Below, one piece after another: positions 26,101 to 36,100 of a DNA stretch of 64,000 nt. The position numbers and the translations under genes are program-made. The DNA comes from Lanius collurio (taxonomy: Eukaryota; Chordata; Aves; Passeriformes; Laniidae). How positions within the stretch are numbered: position 1 is the stretch's first letter; the number at the start of each line of letters is the position of its first letter. The stretch is from the NCBI GenBank assembly GCA_020086605.1, contig JACBWW010000002.1:23053405-23117404 (forward strand), given 5' to 3'. The notes beneath the pieces are model-generated. The model had not been told where the DNA came from, did not search any database, and worked only from the letters and a program-made list of their open reading frames with translations.

Positions 26101-26260
26101 CTGCAAAGTCTGGAGGTAATTTCAGCAACCAGCAAACTCCAGATAAGGTATTAGCAACTTGCACACTTTCGTGACATGCTTTATCCACAGCTCTAACTTG
26201 CTATGCTTCTGGGACACGTTGAATTAATTTGTATCACCCCTATGCTAGGAGCAAACGTAC

Positions 26261-26428
26261 CACGCTGTTTTTCATCATGGCTCTAATAGTGAATCCCTCG
26301 CAGGCTTGTTGCTTGTCCTGTTGCTTGTCCTGTTGCTTGTCCTGCTGCTTGTCCTTCTTCTCCCGCTTCCGGGAGCACCTGTCACATGCGGGCTTTGAGG
26401 GGCCGGGCCCCCCCTCCTCCACTACCAT
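26261..26428 (-). CDS. PACRG: PACRG first coding exon
   Basis: PACRG encodes a ciliary protein of the doublet-microtubule inner junction, and its gene shares a promoter with parkin. This exon encodes 56 residues. It starts MVVEEGG, which parallels the human MVAE start, and ends GFTIRAMMKNSV, nearly identical to the human GFTVKAMMKNSV segment. The donor GTACGT at 26260-26255 follows a complete GTG codon (phase 0), and reading on meets a stop at 26246. I chose the ATG at 26428 because it has G at -3 and G at +4 and matches the family N-terminus. An in-frame upstream ATG at 26491 has a weak context. Residues 25-41 or so are a lysine/glutamine/aspartate-rich KQQD repeat not seen in the human protein as I remember it. 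The rest of the gene lies off the left edge. Confidence 0.92.
26309..26356 (-). repeat. PACRG: 12-bp coding tandem repeat (KQQD)4
   Basis: Four copies of a 12-bp unit, TTGCTTGTCCTG on the plus strand, are in frame with PACRG and encode repeated K-Q-Q-D in the N-terminal, probably disordered, part of the protein. Copies at 26309-26320, 26321-26332 and 26333-26344 are identical and the fourth (26345-26356) differs at its ends. The near-identity points to recent expansion and possible length polymorphism. Confidence 0.9.
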
Positions 26429-26811
26429 CTCCCCACCGGCGCCCGCGACGGACCAGATGCAAATTACGGACTGGAAAAAACAACCGAACATCAGCGTCCC
26501 GTGCCCAGCGAGTCAGAGCAGGCAGCAGCTCCAACTCTGCTCCCTCCACAACCAGCGACAGCCCCACACACTCGTCCCGCGCCCTCCCGGCCCCTCACAG
26601 GCCCCCTTCTCCTGCCTTTGGCCCCCAACCCCAGTCTCCTTCTGCATCAGCCCAGCTCTTCCCCCCTCGCTCCGCCGTGTCCAGCCCTTCATCACCACCT
26701 GATATCCTTGTCCCCCGGGGGCTTCTCCCCTCCGCCTGCCACTCTCCCCCCGCCAGGTCCGGCCCTGCGGGTCCCTCTCGGGGTCCGTTGGGCACCTGCC
26801 GGCACGCGACT

Positions 26812-26824
26812 GTCGCTAGGCAAC
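26812..26824. promoter_or_regulatory. Candidate RFX X-box
   Basis: GTCGCTAGGCAAC fits the X-box pattern GTNRCC-N(0-3)-RGYAAC with one mismatch in the left half and a perfect GGCAAC right half. RFX factors drive ciliary genes, and PACRG is a ciliary protein, so the site makes biological sense. It lies about 384 bp upstream of the PACRG start codon. Binding is inferred. Confidence 0.6.
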
Positions 26825-27012
26825 GCGTCAACAACCCGCCGGGGAAGGGGGAGGGAATCCACAGAGAGCCCCGTCGGCACCGCCTAGCCCCGCACAGCTG
26901 TACCTACCCCGGGTACTCTGAACACCGGGGCGGCGGACAGCAATTAACGAAAAAGTCATTAGCGAGGGCGGGTGAGAAATGTGAGGCGATGGCGTGAGAA
27001 GGGAAAGGGGAG

Positions 27013-27026
27013 GGTGTGTGTGTGTG
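27013..27026. repeat. Short GT run in the shared promoter
   Basis: A GT dinucleotide run of about 14 bp lies between the X-box and the ZNF143-type site. It is a minor simple repeat that may vary in length. Confidence 0.7.
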
Positions 27027-27037
27027 AAGCGCCAGGA

Positions 27038-27050
27038 ACTACGCTACCCA
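27038..27050 (+). promoter_or_regulatory. Candidate ZNF143/THAP11-type site
   Basis: ACTACGCTACCCA matches the promoter motif ACTAYRNNNCCCR at every position. This motif is enriched in TATA-less CpG-island promoters and in bidirectional ones. It lies about 180 bp upstream of the PRKN start codon. Confidence 0.6.
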
Positions 27051-27080
27051 GAGGGCCCAACGAGCACCTCCCTCACTGAG

Positions 27081-27102
27081 GCGCATGTGCGCTCCGGGCG
27101 GG
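27081..27102 (+). promoter_or_regulatory. NRF1-like palindrome and GC box
   Basis: GCGCATGTGCGC (27081-27092) is a near-palindrome made of NRF1-like half sites, though the spacing is two bases longer than the usual NRF1 consensus. It is followed by GGGCGGG (27096-27102), a standard Sp1-type GC box. Both are 130-150 bp upstream of the PRKN ATG. Confidence 0.45.
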
Positions 27103-27175
27103 CCCACCCCTGCCCGCAGTCGCGCGACGCCTCAGGGCGGCTGCAGGGGAATCGCTCGAGCGGCAGGCGCGGCCG

Positions 27176-27203
27176 GCACGTGCGCGCGCGTGCACGCACG
27201 CGT
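27176..27203. promoter_or_regulatory. 28-bp alternating purine-pyrimidine (Z-DNA-prone) run
   Basis: From 27176 to 27203 every step alternates purine and pyrimidine, mostly CG with some CA/TG and no interruption. Runs like this can adopt Z-DNA under negative supercoiling. It overlaps the E-box and ends 30 bp before the PRKN ATG, so it probably lies in the 5' UTR or core promoter. Confidence 0.75.
27177..27182. promoter_or_regulatory. CACGTG E-box
   Basis: A perfect palindromic E-box lies 51-56 bp upstream of the PRKN start codon. Such sites are bound by Myc/Max, USF and the MiT/TFE family. N-myc has been reported to regulate the human parkin promoter, which makes this site of interest. Occupancy is inferred. 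Confidence 0.55.
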
Positions 27204-27232
27204 CGCCCCTCTCCTCCCCCGCGGCCGCCGCC

Positions 27233-27239
27233 ATGATCG
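27233..27239 (+). CDS. PRKN: PRKN (parkin) first coding exon, 7 coding bases
   Basis: Parkin is the RBR-type E3 ubiquitin ligase that works with PINK1 in mitophagy. Its first coding exon is known to carry only Met, Ile and the first base of the next codon (Val). Here GCCGCCGCC precedes ATGATCG, followed at once by a strong donor, GTGAGTGAG. The tiny exon, phase-1 junction, strong Kozak context, CpG island and the divergent PACRG exon all match. Seven coding bases alone could not identify a gene, so the call rests mainly on the certain PACRG neighbour and the conserved gene order. The 5' UTR start is not determined. Confidence 0.88.
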
Positions 27240-28807
27240 GTGAGTGAGCGCGTCAGGGAGCGGGGCGAGCCCGGATGCGGCTCCGCCCTTCCCTCCCACC
27301 CCCCCTTCTCCCCGCCCCTTCCTTGCTGGTGCCGTCGCGGTCGCTGCTGCTGTCTCGTTTGCGGGTCTGGAGGCTGGCGGAGGCTGGCCTGGCTCGGCTC
27401 CCTTCGCTTCCGCTCGGTCCCCACTCGCCTCCCCTGCTGCTTTGGCAGGGCGGGGGCGGCTCGGACCCCGCGGCGGGGACGCGCTGGGGCTGCGCTCGGT
27501 CCGCGCCCTCTGGTTAAAGCGCGTCGGGGCGCTGCAGGGCACGCGGGGGTCACAGTGCCGAAAGGGTCACTGTCCTTCTGCTTTATCCCAGTGGGGTAAA
27601 AAAAATCTGCCCAGGTCTTGTGACTGTGGTCATTTTTAGATTGCTTTTTATTCCTTCTCAGTATAGCGATTGTAATTGCTGCTGGGCAAGGTTTGTGGGA
27701 TCTGCGAACTTTTTTGGCCGTGGCAGCATGTATACGTGTTACTAGTATGACGTGGTGCCTGGTGGTGACCTGGAAAAGAAGTTACTTACAACACCTCATG
27801 GTGTTGGAAGTGTGTCTCTTTGGTCCTTGAGTTGCTTTCTGTACCCTTCCAGTGCTGCCGTGATGTGTGACTCGGTTGTTTCAGCAGTGGCTTCGCTTGT
27901 AAGATTAATCTGTACTTGGGGAGTTAAAAGTTACAGGATCTGTTTTATATTCTCCTCATTACACATTTCATCTTGCTTTGACTTACCAATTTTGAGAATT
28001 ATTTAAAGTAAAATCTAAAAAATGTAGTGGATGCACATGCATTTTAACAACTCTTTGCTGTCCTTAGGCTTGCTATTTCATCATCAGTCTTGGTGTCACA
28101 GTTGCTGTCTAAGATCTGATCAAGTTGAAAACCATCCATTTTGTTGTAAAAGTATTTTTAAATTGGACATCTCAAAAGTTTCTAAGAATGCTGTGGGGTT
28201 TTTCAGCTAGATAACTTTTTTTTCCTTAAATGTATATGATTGCAGGTGTATGGCTAGTGTTCTTTCAGCTTTCCTAAAGCTAAGAACAAAGTTACAGTTC
28301 CTTGGTATTTTCAGTCTATATACATATTAATGCAAATGATCTCTTCCTAGTTGTGGAATTTTCCTTACAGGACTTGTCATTTGAGCTACATTTTTGTTAT
28401 GTGGTAGAGAATATTTTAAATGGAAGGCCTGGCTTAAGGAAAGCACAGAGGGTCAGGTATTCCACTGTTTTTATTTTGCATTGTCATCTGCTGATCTGAT
28501 TTATTACAGTAGTATATAAAATACATGTTCTTGCAGAACTGCAGTGTGTGTTTGTTTTTGAATGCTTCAGAAAAGTGAGTTAAGCGTACCTAAGGGACTG
28601 CCCATGTGGTTACAGAGCTGATGCCTCTAGCCCTCACACTGAAATCTAAATATTTACTTGCTGCTCATGAATATAAATGTTATATGAATGAGGAATGATA
28701 ATTTTATTTTCACTGTGGCAGATGGAAATGTTTGTGGGTATTGATTATGAAATGTACATACCAATTAGTGACAAATTTAAAAACATAGCTTTACATGAGT
28801 TGCAACC

Positions 28808-29357
28808 TGCCCTGGTTTAACCCCAGGTGACAACTAAGTACCACACAGCCACTGGCTCACTCTCTCCCCTGCCTAGCAGTGGGATGGGGAGGAGAACTGG
28901 GGGCAAATTAAGAACAGTTTAATAATTGAAGCAGAGTAATAATAATAGTGATAATGCTAATGATGGTTATAATTGTAATGAAAAGGAGACAGAGGAATAA
29001 AACCCAAGAGAAACAAGGGATGCATGGTAAAATTGCTCACTGACCAATGCCCAGTCCATCCTCCAGGCCAACTCTCACCGGTTTATCTACTGGGCATGAT
29101 CTGTGGAATGGAATCGAATATCCCTGTGGCCAGTTTGAGCCAGCTGTCTCCTGGCCACACTCTCTCCCAGTTTCTTATGCACCTCCTCCCTGACAGAGCA
29201 TGGGAAACTGAAAAGTCCTTGATTTGGTCAAAGCACTATTTAGCAATAACTGAAACATGAGTGTGTTACCAACCTTATTCTCATAATCAATTCAAGTGCA
29301 GCATTGTATGAGGTTCTATGTAGTATTAACTTTATCCCAGCCAAAATCAGTATGACA
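28808..29357 (-). mobile_element. Solo LTR of an avian endogenous retrovirus, minus strand
   Basis: On the minus strand the 550-bp element begins TGTCATACTGATTTTGGCTG and ends AAACCAGGGCA, giving TG...CA termini. Internally it shows landmarks of an LTR family I recognise from bird genomes. These are 'ggtaacacactcatgtttcagttattgctaaatagtgctttg', a TATA-like AGATAAACC (about 29080), an ATTAAA poly(A) signal (28918-28923) and a run of AAT-type repeats (28931-28975). No internal retroviral genes adjoin it, so it is a solo LTR from LTR-LTR recombination. No clear target-site duplication is visible. The family name and ERV class are not assigned. It lies 1.6 kb downstream of PRKN exon 1, in the antisense direction. 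Confidence 0.85.
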
Positions 29358-32300
29358 CCCTCCCCATACCCCAAAAATAAAATAACTATCTTCAAAGTAT
29401 GTGATGCGGAGACCTAGTCCAATTTCCTGCTTTGAGACTTTCTGAAAAGTCTTCTCTAAACATTTGCGAGCTGGGAATGCCGTAGCAAAATTGGGGGCAG
29501 GAGGGGAAAGGTGAAATAATTTGTGTCATCTACCCATTTTTTTTTACCTGAGTATTAAAAAAAATTTCCTATGAAACACATGGTGTATTTTCCAAAATGT
29601 TTCAGTTTCATACCTCTAAAAATGCCTTATGTCCTCATAAGTTAGTACTACAATATAATTGTGCAACACATGTTAATTCCTTTAATTTGCTTTTGATTTC
29701 TGTCTTTTTTTTTTTTTTCTTTCTCCTCTATTTCTCACAGACCAGGTCTTACAGACTTGCTTGTGCACATTCAGGTTCCTTAAATGGTAACTTAAATCTA
29801 GACAGAGCTACTTCACTGATGTGGGTTGTCAAAACCTCTGTGTACTTAGGGGCATGGGAGGTTTGGGTGGTTTTGTTGTGATGGATTCTTTAAGTTTATT
29901 CTTTTATTTATTTGCTTACCGTTGGATCAGCTGAAAACTGGTGTTGCCTCAATGGAAGTAACAGCCTGCCTTTGGATTGGTTGAACTATTTCCTAGTCGA
30001 TAGCTCTGGTAATAGCAGTCACATTCTTGAACGCTGTTCTGGGGAGAAAAAAAAAAACAAACAACCAAACTGATTTTGAAGGAAGATACTGAGAGAACTT
30101 TGTGAAATTTTTCAGAAAATATCTCTCAAAGAGCAAAAAACACAGGAGAAGGCCCCAAACTGTAAATGTGGAGGATGGGATCTGTGTAGTTAACAGTGGC
30201 AGTTCAGCATTTCTGTGGTGAATGAGAGATGAAGGTGGTAGTAGCGACAGGTTGCGAAAGGCTTTGACAGTGAAATATGATTCATCTAACAGTAATCAAG
30301 TTAAGGGAGAATGGGAGCCTGGGTGAAAGTTTTAGCTATCTGGATGACCGATCACTCCTCCGTGTTGCACCCTTTTTCAGTGTGTTGGTAATCTACTTTC
30401 TGCATAAATATTTCTCATTGGTATGAAAATAACCTTGAGGAAGCAAAAGGAGAATAAACCCTTTCCAAATTTACCTGAATGTGTTTATATATATGGTACT
30501 ACTGTAGTAACCAAAGGAAAAGTAGTTTAGGAATTTTCTACTTAGATATTTTGATCTCTTGCTGCAATTTCGGTTGTTTTTTTTATTTTGTTGTCATTTT
30601 GGTCTTCTGTTGTTATGGATAGTTCCACTACTATACTGGAATAATAGCTCAAGTTGCAGTTCATGAGCATGTGGAATAATCTTTCTGATGGTTAGTTTGA
30701 TTAAACAAAACCTAAACCTCAGAATATAAAGGGTTACTTTGCATATGTGACCTGTTTTGTTCAGTTTGTTTTGAGCCTTTTTCCTTTCTGCTAGGGTAGC
30801 CGTATTGTACTGCATTTACAGAATTGCATATGAAACACTTTATGTTTTACTGGAATTATATTTTAATGATTTTTTCCTACAAAATGCTTTGTTATGACTT
30901 CATAAGCAAGGTTTTTTAAAGTTGGTATCACTTTAAGTAGAATATCTTCAAAAGGCAACTGAGTTTTGCTAGATATACGTAAGTGTTCTGGATTTTGTTG
31001 TTTCCTTTAAGGGAGATGACCTTTTGCTTGTATTTCTTTTTGAAATACAAGTAGCAAGGGGGAGGAAAAGTGGGGTGGGCCTTTTTGCTTTTTTTGGTAT
31101 TTTTGGTTGATTTTTTTTTTAAGGCTGCAAAATTGCTATTATAATATCAGAACACTTGAGACTAAGCAGGGGCTAAGGATGTTCTGATGCAGTGTTTTGA
31201 GTTTTTCAAATAAGGCCCTACAGAAAATTGATTTGGCAGTTTCTTGAAATTGTTGCCCATGCTTACTTATGTGTAATGTGTAAATACAGTATCCATTGCC
31301 AAACTCTTTGGTCCAGCATATCTATGAGATGGGAATAAAGTTAAGAATTTCAAATTCCACTTACTCCCAGAAATGATTAGGAAAAGGCCTTTGCTAACAA
31401 AATATGGAAAATGGAAAAAAAAATATTTTGGAAAGCATAACAGCAAATGCTGCTGTTTAAGAGTTGTTGCAAAAGTAATGGGTGTCTTTTGTAGATACAT
31501 TTAAAGCTGAAGACGTTATTTGATTCTGTTGTGATAACATTGCCTTGAGAGAGTGGAGTAGTTTTCTTAGTTGGAAACACCTACATCTCCATTTACTGAA
31601 ATAAGTTAGTTGGGCTGCCACCCTGTATCATGGAACTCTCAGTTGTGTAAATGATCAGGCCACAGAAGCAAATGGTACTGAGAATGGGGCAGGTTTTCCA
31701 AGTTACTATATTTAGGAGAAACCCAGGGGAGAATAAAACCATTAGTGGGAAGTTTGTTACTTTGCCAGGCAGGTTTATGTAAAATAGATAAATTAATTAT
31801 TTTCAGTCAATTGTTGTTGCTATGTACTGTGTATCAGTATTACTGGACTCAAAATCAACTTCTAACACAAAATGCAGCCAGTGATGCATGAAGTTTTCCA
31901 TTAAAAAAAGAAGAAAAAGGTAGTGTAAGAAATGTTCAGCTATATAGCCAGAATTCACAGAATGCCACTACAAAGGTTCGTATGGAGATAATTAGTTAGC
32001 AAGCTTTAATTATATAATTGTCAGTTATTTCACAATACCTGATTTTTTCTTTCTGAACTACAGTGTGGATGGGGCATCTTTCAAATCTTTGTGCTTTATG
32101 AGGACTTCTAATCATTAAATAACTAAAGTTTAATATGGTAAATTACATCCTTTAAAATGTATAATATTTTTATATTTTTTCAGTTTCCAAATGTTGTACT
32201 TCAGGCCTCTCCTAATCCTTCTGTATTTTGATCAGTGCTAAAGGAGTGGAAAGATGGATGACCTTACAAAATAAGGATAAAAATCCATCAGGTTTATCTG

Positions 32301-33036
32301 ATGTAGAAAAATGCATCAGTACCCTTTTGCTTGGTTTATTCTTGAGGCTGGACAAGATGGAGAAGGAATTAGTTCATTATTGTGCACTTTTTGAAGTAAA
32401 CTGAAGCCTGCCTGCTTGTACTAAACAGGCTTTTAAGCAGTAACTCTTGTGTTACATCACTTTTCTGAATCAGCATATTTGTGTTTACATTAGTACTGTT
32501 AAAGCTTGACTCAGGAAAAAATTGTAACGTCAAAGTTGTTCTTTGAGGCATGTAGAAATAACTGAAATATTTGCCATGTTATTACAAATTCTCTGTTAAA
32601 ATGAAAAGAGAGAAAGATTCATATAAGTTCTCCACCCATCACTCAAATATCAAATTTGATATTAGTGATCTTAAGAGTAGAAATTAATAAAGAATTAATT
32701 ATGAAACTGCCTTTTATTTCATGCCCTTGAGCAATTTGTACAGTGGTAGCTGGTATTTTTGCTGCTAAATATGCATCTTTTCTTGAACAAGGCAGTCTTA
32801 TTAAGGATTTCTCATAAATTCAGCCAAAAGATTGCATAAATAACTTGTCACAATTATGATGCATTAAGTACATGGTAGCTATATATGTGGTGTCTTTTTT
32901 ACAGTGGCTGCATGCCTGTAATGGATAAGCCACAAAATCTTCAGTGATTTCTTCTCCTTACAGTGGCATCATAAATTATGTGCTTCAGAGAAACTAACTC
33001 TGCTAATTGTTTTCCTGATTTTTTTATTTCTAAGTA

Positions 33037-33118
33037 GGTTTTTTGGTTTGGGTTTTGGGGTTTTTTTTGTTTTGGTTTGGTTTTTTGGGTTGGTTTTTTT
33101 TTTTGTTTTTTTTTTTTT
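33037..33118. repeat. 82-bp pure G/T tract
   Basis: All 82 bases are G or T, with several GG/GGG/GGGG runs followed by T-rich sequence. The tract ends TTTTTAG at 33120. On the plus strand it looks like a polypyrimidine-plus-AG acceptor at its end, but no plausible exon follows. The sequence asymmetry suggests simple-repeat expansion. Confidence 0.85.
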
Positions 33119-36100
33119 AGTGGCAAAAGCTCACTCTTGGATTTCAGAATTACTTGAAGCTGTCTGCAGAATATAACACCTCTATTCATGCCAGCAATTT
33201 CAATGATGGAAATTTTAAAACTCTGATTATAAAACTATTTTAAATCTTTCATCTTCTCTGATGACCTCTGAATTTATAAAATTATTTATCACTATTTTCT
33301 TCTCCATTTACCTTTGGAAGAGGGAAAACAATGACTTACATACATGTAGAAGGAATGATGGGTCATTGGCCATGAAACATGTCCAGAATAAATTATCTGA
33401 ATCCTGCAGTTTTGAACCCGTACCTCTTGGCTGTATTCCTGTTTGGATTGTTGAGGAAGACTTGATTTTCTACCCTTGGCTGGTTTGAGCTAAGTTGAAA
33501 TGATCAAAGAAAGGTGGTTGCCAAATGAATGTTTTCAACAAGTGCCTTGCCATTAATGTCTTCCCTTTTTAACCCTGATTTTGGAAATCTGATCTATGGG
33601 ATTGTGTGATTATTTTCTGAATATGTCAAAAGTTCTTTTGTTATGCATTATTTGTCCCTACAGCATAGATCTATTCATAAGAAAAACAACAAAAATACTG
33701 CTTGTGATTTGTTTTATTCCATGGGGTTTATACTTCTTTTGGCATTCCCTTATGATTTGGGGACACTGTTCTTACCTCTGAGCTCTAAGCCCCTCTTGGC
33801 TGAGAAAAGAGAAAAGAACAGCATTAACAAGTTGATTTATTGTTTAAGAATTTCAGAAGCTGATAAAGATGAATGAAGATCCTAATTGAGGAAAGAGCTT
33901 GTCATTCCATGGCAGTTTAAAGGACAGCAAGGTTATAATGTATTAATGAGTAGGAACTGAAAACACAGCTTTTTAGAGAGCAGTTTCCATCAAAAGCTGT
34001 TGATTGTGCTGTTATTTGTGAAGGTTGTATGAACAATGCATTTTTTGCCCCAAAAGTTGGACATCCTCCTTTGCTTCAGTTTATCTGTTGAGGGGTATTT
34101 TTGTGTACTGTGTAAGGCTCAGCTTATGCACTAAGCTTGCTATTGATGATACAGAAGGGCACCAAAGCAAATTCATTTACATTTGTACATTACTTGTGAT
34201 TTGTCTGTCTGTGAACAAACAGAAAAAGTTTACTTTCCAGTAACAAAAATGTGCTTGCCTTGTTCACCACTGTTGTGATGATCAATGTGAGTGTTGCTTT
34301 GTTAAAAGTGTAAAGCTTTTCTATATTATGATGTATTTCCTCTACTTCCTTTTGTTTGGTTGGTTTTTGTTTGGTTGGTTTTAATTTCCAATGTCTTCTG
34401 GTCTGTGCTGCTGTTTTCTATATCTTTTGTTTAGCATTTCTAAATGTCTTGCTCAGTGGTGAATTTCCTCTCTTAGTTCTTTGATTTTTTTTTTGTTTTG
34501 TTTTTAGTAAGTTTAGCCCATAAAACTGTCTTGTGTCAGATCTAATACATCAGATCTAATAACTTTTAGTCTGTAGAGGTAAGGATATTTAGCTAAATTC
34601 AGAAGAATCACAAGAAACTGAGATGCATGGGCTTTTTTAGGCCCATTGTATGAACTGTTTCTCTAGGAAACCCTTTCCATCGGTGGAAACATTTAGACCT
34701 TCAAAGTTCACGGTACAGTGTCCAGCTGCTTTTTGTCATAATAATTTTACATGTGTATTTTCTATTTTTTTTTTTAATATGCCAATCCAGTAACATTTTG
34801 GTAATGTGTTTTGATGTCAGGGAAAAATTATTTTCCATTTTCTTCATTGGTATTAAATTAAAGGACTGTACATAATGGAAACAAAAGTAGTTCATATTGG
34901 ACATCATATTACATCTCTGGCATATGGTTCTTTCAATTTTAATTTTTTTTGATGAGCTGAAATATTTTTGGTACGTTTATGTTTACATTTTTTCCCTTTT
35001 CTGATACAGTGTCCTCTCTGGAATACTCTCAGTGGAAACATATGTTCAGAACTTCAAAGTAATTACACTATTACTAAAAGCTTCATAATTAGATTACTGA
35101 AACTAAATGTTGAAAAAATTTGATTTTCCTTTATCCAATCATATCAATTTCATTCCAGTGTGCTTTCTGTCTGATTGAAGAAACATGGTAGGACAAAGTC
35201 AAAGCCTGAATAGACTGTCTTAAGTCTGGTATAGACCAGTTCCTGAAGAAGAAAAGGGAGCTTAGAGCAGTGTTTAGTCTGAGAACAAGATTTAAAAAAA
35301 AACCAACTTATATTACCCATTTTAACAGTAAATTTTTAGTGATAGGTACTTCTACTTGGCAAGCTGGATTGGGATAATAGAAGTATGAATTTGTTTCTTT
35401 ATGATAACTGACCCGACTTCTCAAAAGTAATGGGCTCAGTATGTGTCCGAGCTGCTTTGTTTACAAAATATTGCCTTTATTGCCTGTTACCTTTGTTAAA
35501 GAGTGAATTGTTATTTTGATGAAATGGGTGTAGCTTGTGTTAAAAAAATCTGTTTACTGCCAGGAACAGTTCAGGGCTACAGTCTAAGATACTGATGAAA
35601 CTACAACAACAAGAAAATAGTTCTTCCCTTTTGCTCTAGCACAGTTAGGGCACAATACTTCCAAGATTCTTAGTCAGATGTACAAAAAGTCATCAAGAAC
35701 AGTAACTGTAGAACTATACCTCATCTACCTTCGTTGTCTTTTGTAGCTTATCTGGAAAATACGGGGTTTTTTAAGAACAGATGTTATCTTTGTGGTCCTG
35801 AACAAAAACTCTGTCTGTTAGGTCTCACAAGGCCCTGGTGTATTGGTCTGTTGACATGCTTCATATTTTTTCTTCAAGCTGTATGAAGGTACAGGCTAAC
35901 CTTCACATTTATTATTATTTACTTACTTTACATAGTCTTAAGATATTTTATTCATACTAACTCTGCTACAGTTTGAGATTTGGCTTTAGCCTAGTGTGTG
36001 TGTGTTATGTAAGCAGTTGGTGTTCTGAGGCACATAAATTTGAAACTTAATGATTAATGTTTTTAATTTTTAAATTTTTGTGGTTTGTTTTCATAGTCTA

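Larger units (their letters stand above)
1..26260 (-). other. PACRG: PACRG intron 1 (partial)
   Basis: This is the intron downstream of the minus-strand PACRG exon at 26261-26428, starting at its GTACGT donor and running off the left edge. I looked on the minus strand for the next expected coding block, which in PACRG continues V-R-G-P-P and includes an FRKFYERGDFP-like segment, and saw none. Apart from the listed repeats it is AT-rich sequence with short chance ORFs. Stretches with nothing I recognise include 400-5850 (except a short CA run), 7530-10360, 11970-14850, 15550-17600, 17850-20100, 20540-24580 and 24760-26070. That the whole span is intron is inferred from the exon identity. A long first intron is usual for this gene. 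Confidence 0.8.
26380..27560. promoter_or_regulatory. CpG island, PACRG/PRKN bidirectional promoter
   Basis: A sharp GC- and CpG-rich block in an AT-rich window covers both first coding exons and the start of PRKN intron 1. The divergent ATGs at 26428 (minus) and 27233 (plus) are about 0.8 kb apart, so the two genes must initiate transcription within it. No TATA box is evident at either side. From memory, the human pair shares a promoter of about 200 bp between transcription starts. The exact start sites here cannot be read from sequence. Confidence 0.88.

Noticed and set aside
26429..26491. In-frame upstream ATG that would add 21 residues (starting MFGCFF) to PACRG
   Set aside because: The start context is weak (C at -3) and the added residues do not match the known PACRG N-terminus, whereas the ATG at 26428 does. 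It remains possible if transcription starts further upstream.
26386..27639. Many overlapping ORFs on both strands rich in Pro, Arg, Ala and Gly
   Set aside because: They are a by-product of stop-codon depletion in the CpG island. Only the PACRG exon frame shows family similarity.
32941..33189. Lysine- and glutamine-rich minus-strand ORF
   Set aside because: It is the reverse translation of the pure G/T tract and is low-complexity.
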